DNA of 36,549 nucleotides from Lacunisphaera sp. (GTDB taxonomy: Bacteria > Verrucomicrobiota > Verrucomicrobiia > Opitutales > Opitutaceae). The stretch's first letter is position 1. Each line of letters opens with the position of its first letter. The notes under the pieces were generated by a model that saw only the letters and a list, made by a program, of their open reading frames with translations, ran no database searches and had not been told where the DNA came from. The stretch spans positions 4,426-40,974 of the forward strand of contig JAQSDJ010000091.1 of assembly GCA_029945855.1 (NCBI GenBank), read 5' to 3'. The position numbers and the translations under genes are program-made. Positions 1 to 7,522 of the stretch are shown one piece after another.

Positions 1-375
1 GGTCGCCTGATGCGTGGTGCCGTCGATCGCCGCGGTGAGGCCGCCATGCGACGACAGGATCTTCACGTTGAGGTTCGGATAACAGACGAAGGATCGGACC
101 ACCTCGAGCGCGCGCATCGTCAGAAACACTCCATAACCGCTCACGATCGTGGTGCGTCCGCTGTTCGCCATGCCTGCCGCGGCGGCCATGGTGCCAATCT
201 CGGCAATGCCGAGGTTGAAATACCGGGTGGGGTATTTGTCCCCGAACAGGTAGGTGAAAGTCGAATACCCGATGTCCGATTCGAAGACGGCGAAGGACGG
301 ATCGATCGCGCCGAATTCGACCATGCGCTCGGAGAAACTTTGGCGGGTGGGTTTGGTTGCTTTGGTAAGGGTCAT
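1..375 (-). CDS. Transketolase, C-terminal subunit (partial, 3' end beyond window)
   Basis: This is the 5' part of the second half of a split transketolase, the pyrimidine-binding domain; 125 codons are visible before the window edge. The start ATG at 375-373 overlaps the TGA of the upstream N-terminal subunit (ATGA), so the two are probably translationally coupled and form one heteromeric thiamine-diphosphate enzyme. The NLGIAE motif at about residues 54-59 holds the conserved glutamate that activates the cofactor's aminopyrimidine in this family. The next stretch, GTMAAAAGMA, is also typical. The enzyme would move two-carbon ketol units between sugar phosphates in the cytoplasm. The same domain occurs in 1-deoxyxylulose-5-phosphate synthase, but the split-gene arrangement favours transketolase. 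The substrate cannot be inferred from this fragment. Confidence 0.9.
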   Translation of the reverse strand, partial: MTLTKATKPTRQSFSERMVEFGAIDPSFAVFESDIGYSTFTYLFGDKYPTRYFNLGIAEIGTMAAAAGMANSGRTTIVSGYGVFLTMRALEVVRSFVCYPNLNVKILSSHGGLTAAIDGTTHQAT

Positions 376-1235
376 AGGGCCTCCTGAATTTCCTTGAGGG
401 CTTGGGCGCGTTGTTCGGCGGACGGTGCTTTCCCATGCCAGGCACGGATGTTTTCCATGAAACTGACGCCCTTGCCCTTGATGGTGTCCGCGACGATGCA
501 GTAGGGGCGGCCCTTTGACGCCCGGGCCAGTTCGAGGGCGGGCAGGATCTCTTCGATGCGATGCCCGTTGATGCGGGCGGTCTGCCAGCCAAAGGCACGG
601 AACTTCTGCTCCGTGTCGCCGACGGCCATGATGTCCTTGCAGAAGCCGTCGTTCTGGAGCCCGTTCTGGTCGATGATGATGATCAGGTTGTCGAGTCCGC
701 GCTGGCCGGCGGTGTTGGCCGCCTCCCAGACGATACCCTCCTGGATCTCGCCGTCGCCGAGCACCGCGTAAGCCTTGTAGTCCTTGCCGGAGAGGCGCGC
801 ATCGAGAGCGAACCCGACCGCTTGGGCGAACCCGACGCCGAGGGAGCCGGTCGTGGCGTCCACGCCGGGGCATTTGTTTTTGACGGGGTGCCCCTGCAGC
901 TTGCTGCCGAGCTGGCGCAAGGTGCCCAGTTCCTCGAGCGGGAAATAACCCCGCAGGGCCAGCGTAGCATACCAGACCGGGCAGGCGTGGCCTTTGGAAA
1001 GGACGAAACGGTCGCGATCCGGCCATTCGGGACTCTGGGGGTCCACCCGCATCTGGTCGAAGTAGAGCACCGCCAGCAGATCGGTCGCGGAGAGGGAGCC
1101 ACCCGGGTGCCCGGACTGGGCTTTGAAGATCATCTCGATGATTTGGGTGCGGATCTGTTTCGCGATGCCCTTCAGGGAAGCGATTCGTTCCGCCATCGAG
1201 GCAGTGGAGGGAGATAGGGTCATGGAATTATTCAT
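372..1235 (-). CDS. Transketolase, N-terminal subunit
   Basis: The 287-aa protein is the diphosphate-binding half of a split transketolase. The QSGHPGGSLSATDLL motif lies at about residues 40-54. The thiamine-diphosphate/Mg motif GDGEIQEG lies at about 160-167, with the downstream Asn in IDQNG near 191. HGKAPS is near the C-terminus. Its stop overlaps the ATG of the C-terminal subunit. It is the fifth gene of the run that starts with the GntR regulator, 34 bp after the 2-hydroxyacid dehydrogenase. ATG codons at 1235 and 1223 are both possible starts; the first is annotated. Split transketolases of this size act in general pentose metabolism and in specialised pathways such as apulose-4-phosphate cleavage. 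Which applies here is not visible in the sequence. Confidence 0.93.
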   Translation of the reverse strand: MNNSMTLSPSTASMAERIASLKGIAKQIRTQIIEMIFKAQSGHPGGSLSATDLLAVLYFDQMRVDPQSPEWPDRDRFVLSKGHACPVWYATLALRGYFPLEELGTLRQLGSKLQGHPVKNKCPGVDATTGSLGVGFAQAVGFALDARLSGKDYKAYAVLGDGEIQEGIVWEAANTAGQRGLDNLIIIIDQNGLQNDGFCKDIMAVGDTEQKFRAFGWQTARINGHRIEEILPALELARASKGRPYCIVADTIKGKGVSFMENIRAWHGKAPSAEQRAQALKEIQEAL

Positions 1236-1269
1236 CGGTTCAGCGTGGGAGAATGAAGACGCCGGCGGG

Positions 1270-2232
1270 TTATGAATTGACGACGTTCTTCGGTTGGCCG
1301 GCGAGGAAGGCGGCGAGGTTGTCCACGGCGATGTTCATGAGCCGGCTCCGCGCCGCGCGCGTGGCCCAGGCTATGTGGGGGGTGATGAAACAATTCTTTG
1401 CGGTGAGCAGCGGATTGTCGGGCCGGGGCGGCTCGACCGCCAACACGTCCAATCCCGCGCCGGCGATTTTGCCGGCGTTGAGCGCATCGGCGAGGTCTTG
1501 CTCCACAATGAGCGGGCCACGACTCGTGTTGATGAGAAAGGAGGTCGGCTTCATCAAGGCGAGGCGACGGGCGTTCACCATGCCCTTGTTGTCGTCCATC
1601 AACGGACAGTGGAGCGTCACGATGTCAGACTCGCGGAAGAGCGTGTCGCAGTCGACGAAGCGGACTTCGTCACTGCTCGGCAGCTCGGGCAGGGACTAGG
1701 TCAGGATCTTCATGCCAAAGGCCCGGCCGACGCGGGCGACCGTCTGGCCGATGTTGCCGTAGCCCACGACGCCGAGCGTCAAGCCCTGCATCTCGACCAG
1801 CGGGGAGTCCCAGTAACAGAAATCGGGCGACCGGCTCCACCGGCCCTCGCGCACGGTCTGGGCGTGGTGCCCGACATGGTGCGTGAGTTCCAGGATGAGC
1901 GAGAAGGCCATTTGGGCGACCGCCGGGCTGCCATACGTCGGGGTGTTGGTCACCGGAATGCCGCGTTCCTTCGCCGCAGCGACGTCCACGATGTTGTAGC
2001 CGGTGGCCAGGACGCCGATGAATTTCACCGCGGGCAGGGCGGCCAGGGTGGCGCGGGACAGCACCGTCTTGTTGGTGAAGACCACGGACGCGCCCGCGGC
2101 GCGGGTGACAATATCCTCCGGCGCGGTTCGGTCGTATACCTGGCAATCGCCCAAGGCGCGCAAGCCGTCCCAGTTCAAGTCACCCGGGTTCAGGGTGTGG
2201 CCATCCAATACTACGATCTTTGGTTTTTGCAC
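1270..2232 (-). pseudogene. D-2-hydroxyacid dehydrogenase (glycerate dehydrogenase-like), interrupted by in-frame TAG
   Basis: One continuous reading frame of 321 codons encodes a complete D-isomer-specific 2-hydroxyacid dehydrogenase, except that codon 179 (1696-1698) is TAG. Before the stop are the N-terminal substrate half and the NAD motif GYGNIG (about 157-162). After it, in the same frame, are the catalytic Arg (NTSRGP, about 238), Glu (AVEPP, about 267) and His (FITPHIAW, about 286). No frameshift is needed. The full length of about 320 aa is normal for hydroxypyruvate or glyoxylate reductases. The start is GTG at 2232, 12 bp after the isomerase-like gene. The break falls just after the Rossmann strand that follows GxGxxG, so the truncated product would lack every catalytic residue. 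A recent nonsense mutation, a base error or amber read-through are all possible. Confidence 0.85.
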
Positions 2233-2244
2233 AAAAGGGGAGGA

Positions 2245-3222
2245 TCAGAGTTTAAGAAGATTCGCTTCGATGAATTTCCAGGTCTTGAGGTAATCGCCGC
2301 CGCGGATCAGCGCGCGGAATTCCTTGCGATCCACGGTCTCGAGCAGGGTCCACATTTTCTTCGTCAGGCGCGTGGTGGCGTCGAAGAAGCCGATAATGTC
2401 CCACCGGGTCGGCGAAGCGTCGGTGGTGAGCCAGCCCTTGTAACCCGCCTCCTGCAGGTAGTAGAGGAATTCGGCGTACTCGAGGAAGTTGTGGGAGGCG
2501 GCCATGTAATCCCAATCCCACTTGCCGTTGTTATCGTTGATGTGGACGTAGTAGGGGAACCGGCTGCCGGCGAGCAGGCTGACGACCTCGGCGGGGTTTT
2601 CCTGGCCATACTTCGAGTGGCCGTAGTCGAGCGTGATGCCCATCTCTTGGATACCGATGTCGTTGAGGAGGCAGAGCGTTTTGGAGGCGGTGTCGAGGTA
2701 GCAGCGGCCACGGGTTTCGCTTGGCTTATACTCGAGGAAGAGCGGAATTTCGCGCCGGTAATCGCCCGCTTCGCCGATGGTTTCGATGAGGTATTTCCAC
2801 ATCTGGCGGTAATCGCTCTGGAACGCGAATTCGTAGCCGTCGCCGAGGGGGCAGCAGGTGACTTTGTCGGCCCCGATCGAGGCCGCGAAGTCCTTCGAGT
2901 CCTTGATGAATTGGACGGCGCGGCGGCGGGTGGCGGCGTGGAGGGAGGTGAGGCCGCCGGCCTTGAACTCGGGCTCGGCCTTCACATTCACGTTCACGGC
3001 GGCGGGCTTGAGTTTGTATTTTTTGAGCAGCGCGCTGAAAGTGGCGGCCTCGCCGGTTTCATAGGGGAAGATGCACTCGACGCCCGTCATGTCTTCCATG
3101 CGGGAGACCATCTCGAATTTCTCTTCAAGGGTTTTGTTGTCGTTATACACGTGAAACCGGTCCTTGGTCTGGCCGACGAAGGCGGTGATCAGCGCGCATT
3201 TGGGGGTGGAGGCTTTGGGCAT
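2245..3222 (-). CDS. Sugar isomerase/epimerase-like TIM-barrel protein (AP-endonuclease-2 / xylose isomerase fold)
   Basis: The 325-aa soluble protein has the metal-site pattern of the xylose-isomerase-like TIM barrels: Glu in LFLEYKP (about 164), Asp and His in ITLDYGHSKYG (about 199 and 202), His and Asp in YVHINDNNG (about 227 and 230), and an acidic residue in TTDASP (about 268). No signal peptide is present, so it should be cytoplasmic. The start MPKAS at 3222 lies 2 bp after the stop of the preceding isomerase-like gene; the open frame runs further upstream but only through that gene. Members of this fold isomerise or epimerise free or phosphorylated sugars; some are decarboxylases or lyases. 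Next to a split transketolase it may process a pentose or branched sugar. The exact reaction is unknown. Confidence 0.85.
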   Translation of the reverse strand: MPKASTPKCALITAFVGQTKDRFHVYNDNKTLEEKFEMVSRMEDMTGVECIFPYETGEAATFSALLKKYKLKPAAVNVNVKAEPEFKAGGLTSLHAATRRRAVQFIKDSKDFAASIGADKVTCCPLGDGYEFAFQSDYRQMWKYLIETIGEAGDYRREIPLFLEYKPSETRGRCYLDTASKTLCLLNDIGIQEMGITLDYGHSKYGQENPAEVVSLLAGSRFPYYVHINDNNGKWDWDYMAASHNFLEYAEFLYYLQEAGYKGWLTTDASPTRWDIIGFFDATTRLTKKMWTLLETVDRKEFRALIRGGDYLKTWKFIEANLLKL

Positions 3223-3224
3223 GT

Positions 3225-4082
3225 TTAGGCGAGGTTGAGGGATTGGAGATAGTTTCGGCCGTTGGTGTATTCGGCGGTGACCTGGTCGGGCGGACAGGCG
3301 ATTTCCAGATCGAGGCTGCCGGTGTACCCGGAGGCGCGCAGGGCGCGCAGGAACGGGGCCCAGGGGATCGTGCCCTGGCCGGGTGCGAGCGCGGAGTTTT
3401 GGTCGCTGTTGTTGTCCGTGAGATGGGTGCCGAAAATGCGGCCCCGGAGCTTCCAGGGCAGGACTTCCATCAATTCTCGCCCGGCCCACGCGTGGCCGGT
3501 GTCGAGGTTGACGCCGAGCCCGGCGGGCGAGCCGAGGGTGTGGAGGAGGCGCAAAAAACCGTCCGAGTTGCCGAGGAGGGAGAACGGCATGATTTCCAGC
3601 GCCAGCTGCAGGCCGGCCCCGGTGGCGACCGCAAGGCAGGCGCTGATCTTGTCGGCGAGACGGTCTTGCTGCTCCGCATACCAGCCCGGGCGGGCGGCGT
3701 CAGCCGGGTCGACCTGGAACGCGCCCAGCGCCACGGTGACTACTTTGCAGCCGGGAAAACCCTGGGCGATGGCCGCAGCTTGCTTGAACAACTCGACGTC
3801 GGCGGCCACGGCGGCGAGCCGGGCGGCGTTGGTGAAACCCTCCAGCATGAAATGCGCGACGAACTGCGACGCCTGCAATCCGCAGCGTGCCGCCTCGGCT
3901 TGGACGGCGCGGGCGCCCCCGCCGGCCCAGGCGGGCAGCGTCGCGGCAAAATAAACCTCGGGTTGGTAGGCGGTGAAACCCAGTCCGCGGATCACCGGCA
4001 GCGACGTGCAATAATCCGTCGGCGTGAACGCGGTGGTGTGCCGGGAAAAAACAAAGGCGGGACTGACGCCGAAGGCATTCAT
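3225..4082 (-). CDS. Second sugar isomerase/epimerase-like TIM-barrel protein
   Basis: The 285-aa protein belongs to the same broad fold as its downstream neighbour but is clearly divergent and shorter. Candidate metal ligands are Glu in LALEIMP (about 163), Asp and His in VNLDTGHAWAG (about 194 and 197), His in FGTHLTDNN (about 220) and Glu in LDLEI (about 260). There is no signal peptide. Its ATG overlaps the TGA of the GntR-type regulator (ATGA at 4079-4082), and its stop is 2 bp before the next isomerase-like gene, so the three genes are almost certainly co-transcribed. Two such barrels in a row suggest consecutive steps on one substrate, for example isomerisation then epimerisation, but this is inferred from context only. 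Confidence 0.85.
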   Translation of the reverse strand: MNAFGVSPAFVFSRHTTAFTPTDYCTSLPVIRGLGFTAYQPEVYFAATLPAWAGGGARAVQAEAARCGLQASQFVAHFMLEGFTNAARLAAVAADVELFKQAAAIAQGFPGCKVVTVALGAFQVDPADAARPGWYAEQQDRLADKISACLAVATGAGLQLALEIMPFSLLGNSDGFLRLLHTLGSPAGLGVNLDTGHAWAGRELMEVLPWKLRGRIFGTHLTDNNSDQNSALAPGQGTIPWAPFLRALRASGYTGSLDLEIACPPDQVTAEYTNGRNYLQSLNLA

Positions 4083-4849
4083 GCGCCTGGGGGGCTCGGC
4101 ACGGCGTGGTCGCGGGCCTCGGCCGCGAGCGTGCGATGCAGGGCGACGAGGGTGTTGGCGAGGTGGAGGCGCATGCTGCGTTCGGCGGCGGCGGCATCGC
4201 GTGAGCAGACGGCCTCGATGATGGCCCGATGTTCGCCGATGGTTTCGGCGGGTGGACGCATCAGGCCGGCGGTGGCGGTCGTCTGGTAGCTGACATGCAC
4301 GACATCGTGGGAGGCGAGGACCTCGCGGAGGAAAGCATGGCCGGCGATCTCAATCACGAAGGAGTGGAAGGCCTCGTCCTCCTGCGCGTAGGCGGCGAGG
4401 TCGATGATCGGTTCGTTCGCGGAGAATGCCTGGAAGAAACGGCGCAGGCGCTCGCTCTGGACCGGCATGATGACCTCGGAGGCCTTGCGGGCGGCGAGCC
4501 CCTCCAGCACCTCGCGCAACTCGAAGACGGCGATCATCTCGCGGGTCCCGAAGGTGCGCACATAGTAGCCGCGGCGCGGCCGCGCCTCGACGAGGTTTTC
4601 CTTTTCGAGCAGCTTGAGCGCGTTGACGAGCGGCGTGCGACTGATGCCGAGGTCGGCGGCGAGCTTCTCCTGCGGGATCTTGTCCCCCGGGGCGAGCTGA
4701 CGGGTGACGATGAGCTCCTTCAGGATCTGGTGCGCCTTGCGGTCGAGGTTGGACCGCTGCACCCGGTGGTCCTGGGGCGAGGGGGATCGCACGGTGGCGG
4801 CGGAGACCAGACCATGAGCCGATGGATGATTAGACGCTGGAGTATGCAT
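4079..4849 (-). CDS. GntR-family transcriptional regulator, FCD (FadR/VanR-like) subfamily
   Basis: The 256-aa protein has an N-terminal winged helix (about residues 35-100; LAADLGISRTPLVNALKLLE, then the wing YYVR). An all-helical FCD effector domain follows. The FCD metal-site pattern is visible: Asp158 and His162 (EDEAFHSF), His207 (GEHRAI) and His229 (RLHL). This class usually senses small organic or sugar acids and represses the adjacent catabolic operon. It is the first gene of the run leading to the transketolase halves. The frame stays open about 89 codons further upstream, but that stretch has no domain character. The ATG at 4849, just upstream of the winged helix, is preferred, and possible operator repeats overlap it. 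Confidence 0.92.
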   Translation of the reverse strand: MHTPASNHPSAHGLVSAATVRSPSPQDHRVQRSNLDRKAHQILKELIVTRQLAPGDKIPQEKLAADLGISRTPLVNALKLLEKENLVEARPRRGYYVRTFGTREMIAVFELREVLEGLAARKASEVIMPVQSERLRRFFQAFSANEPIIDLAAYAQEDEAFHSFVIEIAGHAFLREVLASHDVVHVSYQTTATAGLMRPPAETIGEHRAIIEAVCSRDAAAAERSMRLHLANTLVALHRTLAAEARDHAVPSPPGA

Positions 4850-4865
4850 CTGAATTATGTATGCA
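4842..4865. promoter_or_regulatory. Candidate operator: direct repeats at the GntR regulator start
   Basis: The heptamer GTATGCA occurs at 4842-4848 and again at 4859-4865, a 17-bp period, overlapping the start codon of the GntR-type gene. The first copy is part of the palindrome ATGCAT. FCD-type GntR proteins often bind short sites with GTAT/ATAC-like cores, so autoregulation is plausible. A CATAAT hexamer on the minus strand (4852-4857) lies between the repeats. This is a pattern-based suggestion only. Confidence 0.35.
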
Positions 4866-5142
4866 ACTAGTGTAATACGCTTATGCCAAGCTCTAAGTGC
4901 AAGATTAGAACACGATTTTGCCTGTTCCTGGCAACTGCTGGCAGCCGTGACGGTTACACCGCTGCACCAGCCGTCTGACGGCGGCTGCGACGAATGAAGA
5001 TCGCTCTTGGCAATGTCCCTTAAGTTATGGACTTCTGTCATCGTGTGGTGCGCGACCTGTCTTCCGAAGGCTCGACGAAGGATGAAGCGCGCCGTGGCGA
5101 TCCACCTCAATTGCATGAGTCCGTATAAAACAATATTACGGC
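4866..5142. other. Non-coding gap upstream of the GntR operon
   Basis: These 277 bp lie between the regulator's start region and the stop of the enolase-superfamily gene. Open frames cross it, but none has recognisable protein character. Small inverted repeats are visible: CCGTC/GACGG near 4973-4984, and an AT-rich CCGTA...TACGG pair at about 5120-5140, immediately downstream of the enolase-superfamily stop. The second could be a weak transcript end. No clear terminator or RNA gene is seen. Confidence 0.4.
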
Positions 5143-6432
5143 TTAGACCGCGACGGGTCGGTGGGTGCGGACGTAGGCAGGGTCGATGGTCAGGCCTAGG
5201 CCGGTGCCGGTCGGAGCCTTGAGGATGCCATCAACGCAGGTGAAGGGTTCCCCCTTGCTCTGGATCGGGACGAGGGTGCCGTTGGCGTCGGTGGTTTCGC
5301 TCATCTTGAATTCGTGGAAGCGTTCGGCGTTGGGGCAACTGGGCACGAAGTTCATCAGGTAAACGTAGCCGAGGCCGCCGCCGGACATGTGCGGGGCGAT
5401 GGTCTTGCCCGCGACGGCCGCCATCCGCGCGACCTGCATGGTGCGGATCATGCCGCCGAAATAGAAAAGGTCCGGCTGCAGGATGTCGAAAGCGTCATGG
5501 GCGATGAGCCAGCGGAAATTGCGCAGGCTGAACTCCTCCTCGCCGCCGGCCATCTTGATGGCGAGGGTGTCGGCGACGATCTTCTGGTCCTCATACCAGT
5601 CCCACGGCAGGGGTTCCTCGTAGAAATAATATTTCTGCTCTTCCAATATCCGCCCGATGCGGATCGCCTCCTGGACCGAGTAGGAGCCGTTGCCATCGAT
5701 CATCAGGGTCATGGCGGGGCCGAATTTCTCCCGGGCCAGGCGGATCAGCTTTTCCGTGCGGCCGGGGGCGTTGTCGATATCGGAGGCGAGGTTGTCTCCG
5801 CGGCCGGCCCGGAGTTTCAGGGCCTTGGCCTGGGTTTCGCGCTGGTCCTTTGCCAGCAGCACCAGGGATTCCTCCGGCGGCAGCCGGCGCATCTCGCTCA
5901 GGAGATGGCCGAGATAAATCGAAATCTCGGGGTGCAGCAGGTCGCCGATCAACTCCCGCACCGGGCGGCGGGCGAGGTTGCCCAGGAGATCGAGGATGGC
6001 GAATTCGATGGTGGCGATCTGCACGCACAGCGGCACGCCCTGGATTTTCACATTCCGCTCGGTCGCGAGGTAAATCAGGTGGTCGAGGTCACGCGCATCC
6101 TGCCCAATAAATTGCCGCTGCAGGGCGTGGGTGAAAAGGGGGTAGCCCTGCTTGGAGATGAAAGGGTGGCCGAGGGAGATTCCTTCGGCGCCATCCTTTG
6201 AGCGGACACGGCAGATGAAGTTGTCGCGGTCGCGCAACAGCTCAAGGGTCTCAATGATGACCGGAGCGGGAAAATATTCCCGTTTCAGGACCGGTTGCTT
6301 GAGGGCCAGGTCCAACGGGGTGTAATCGGGACGACGGGTGGAGGTCGCCGCCCGGGCGGAGAGCGGCAGCAAGGCGGCCGAGCCGCCGGCGAGGGCGGCG
6401 GTGGCCAGGAAATCGCGCCGGGTGGTCTTCAT
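5143..6432 (-). CDS. Tat-exported enolase-superfamily protein (mandelate racemase/muconate lactonizing enzyme-like)
   Basis: The 429-aa protein starts with a twin-arginine signal (TRRDFLATAALAGG, then a hydrophobic stretch to about residue 29), so it should be exported folded. The rest is the enolase-superfamily fold. It has KALKLRAG (Lys206/Arg208) at the catalytic-base strand. The three metal carboxylates are Asp246 (IDGNGSY), Glu272 or 273 (FYEEPLP) and Glu298 (GGEEEF). Asp321 (LQPDLF) and His348 (IAPHMSGG) fit the mandelate-racemase-type His-Asp dyad. Such enzymes abstract a proton next to a carboxylate, typically dehydrating or epimerising sugar acids. Most relatives are cytoplasmic; Tat export is the odd feature. 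It is the last gene of the GH27-lipoprotein-DUF1080-ThuA-kelch run, 21 bp after the kelch gene. The substrate is unknown. Confidence 0.88.
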   Translation of the reverse strand: MKTTRRDFLATAALAGGSAALLPLSARAATSTRRPDYTPLDLALKQPVLKREYFPAPVIIETLELLRDRDNFICRVRSKDGAEGISLGHPFISKQGYPLFTHALQRQFIGQDARDLDHLIYLATERNVKIQGVPLCVQIATIEFAILDLLGNLARRPVRELIGDLLHPEISIYLGHLLSEMRRLPPEESLVLLAKDQRETQAKALKLRAGRGDNLASDIDNAPGRTEKLIRLAREKFGPAMTLMIDGNGSYSVQEAIRIGRILEEQKYYFYEEPLPWDWYEDQKIVADTLAIKMAGGEEEFSLRNFRWLIAHDAFDILQPDLFYFGGMIRTMQVARMAAVAGKTIAPHMSGGGLGYVYLMNFVPSCPNAERFHEFKMSETTDANGTLVPIQSKGEPFTCVDGILKAPTGTGLGLTIDPAYVRTHRPVAV

Positions 6433-6453
6433 GAGAATCGGGGGTGGAAGGGG

Positions 6454-7485
6454 TTATTTTCCAACCGGCAGGGTGGCGATATCGAGCACCTCGACGGAAT
6501 CAAGTTCGGGCGCCCCGCCGCGATTGCCGGAGCCGGAAGCGATGTAGAGACGGTCGCCGAGCCGGGCCAGGCCGCTGCCGTGGCGACCGCGGGCGAAGGC
6601 GGGCCAGGCCGACCAGGTGCCGGTCGCGGTGTCGAGGACATGGACCTCGGCGTGCGCCGCGGTTTGCGCCAGACTCTCGCCGCCGGCGACGATGAGGTGC
6701 CGGCCGATGGCGATGCTCATGGAGCCGGCGCGGGGCGCGGGCAGATCGCCGGCGGGGGAGGGCAGCGTGGACCAGGCGCCGGTCTTGAAATGGTAGGCAT
6801 CCACCAGGGGTTCCACATGGGTGAAGGTTTCCTTGCGCGCGGCCCAGGACCGCCGGCCGCCGGCGGCGTAAAGCTTGTCGCTCACGATGGCGGCCTGAAA
6901 GTGGTCGCGGGCCCGGGGGGCGTCGGGCAGTTCCCGCCAGGCGCCGGTGGCGAGGTTGAGTTCGTCGAGCCAGGCCACGTGACCGTCCCAGTGACCGTTG
7001 ATGATGCCGCAGACGACGTAGAGCTTGCCTTCGCGGATAACGGCGCCGGCGCCACCGCGGCGGCGTTGCTCGGGCAGGCTGGGGCCGCGGGACCAGGTGT
7101 CAGTAGCGGGGTCGTAGACCGGGATGTGGTCGAGGGCGCGCTCATGCGGGTAGCCGCCGGTCATGGCACCGACGAGCCAGATCCTGTTTTCCCAGACGAC
7201 GGGCTGGAAGTGATGCACCTCGACGGGCGGCGGTGCGCCTTGGGACCAGGCGCCCGTGGCGGGATCGAGGATATCGACCGGCTGGAGGCGCCGGCCGCCG
7301 AGCAGGTAGATTTTATCGCCGACGGCGATGAAAGCGGCCTCGTGCCGCGGGTGCATCTGCCCGTGCGTGGGGAGGGGCTCCCAGGTGTTAGCGAGAGCCA
7401 CGAGCGGCGACAGGAGCAGCAGCAGGGCCGCGCGAAAGCAGGGTAACGAGGGCAGGGGGAGCAAGCCGAAGGATGGTTTCTTCAC
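6454..7485 (-). CDS. Secreted kelch-repeat beta-propeller protein
   Basis: With a GTG start at 7485 the product is 343 aa. It begins with a signal peptide (two lysines, a Leu-rich core, ALA-type cleavage near residue 32). The remainder is a series of kelch blades, recognisable from repeats such as DKIYLLGG, NRIWLVGA, GKLYVVCG, DKLYAAGG, RHLIVAGG and DRLYIASG, each followed by a D-x-A/T-TxTW element. This pattern fits a six-bladed propeller like N-acetylneuraminate epimerase NanM or related sugar-binding propellers. A second in-frame GTG at 7521 lies just beyond the ThuA stop and would add 12 residues before the signal core. The position between ThuA and the enolase-superfamily gene suggests a periplasmic role in sugar handling, but catalysis cannot be assigned. 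Confidence 0.82.
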   Translation of the reverse strand: MKKPSFGLLPLPSLPCFRAALLLLLSPLVALANTWEPLPTHGQMHPRHEAAFIAVGDKIYLLGGRRLQPVDILDPATGAWSQGAPPPVEVHHFQPVVWENRIWLVGAMTGGYPHERALDHIPVYDPATDTWSRGPSLPEQRRRGGAGAVIREGKLYVVCGIINGHWDGHVAWLDELNLATGAWRELPDAPRARDHFQAAIVSDKLYAAGGRRSWAARKETFTHVEPLVDAYHFKTGAWSTLPSPAGDLPAPRAGSMSIAIGRHLIVAGGESLAQTAAHAEVHVLDTATGTWSAWPAFARGRHGSGLARLGDRLYIASGSGNRGGAPELDSVEVLDIATLPVGK

Positions 7486-7522
7486 TTCGTGGAGAATGAG
7501 AGATATCTGGTTTCGGGTCACT

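Noticed and set aside
1294-3228. Long plus-strand open frame (644 codons) opposite the dehydrogenase and isomerase-like genes
   Set aside because: It mirrors the codon structure of well-supported minus-strand genes, is rich in Gly/Val/Ala/Arg/Glu without domain motifs, and is typical of antisense open frames in GC-rich DNA.
4850-5116. N-terminal extension of the GntR regulator (about 89 codons)
   Set aside because: The residues have no family character, the region carries candidate regulatory repeats, and the ATG at 4849 gives the normal domain length.
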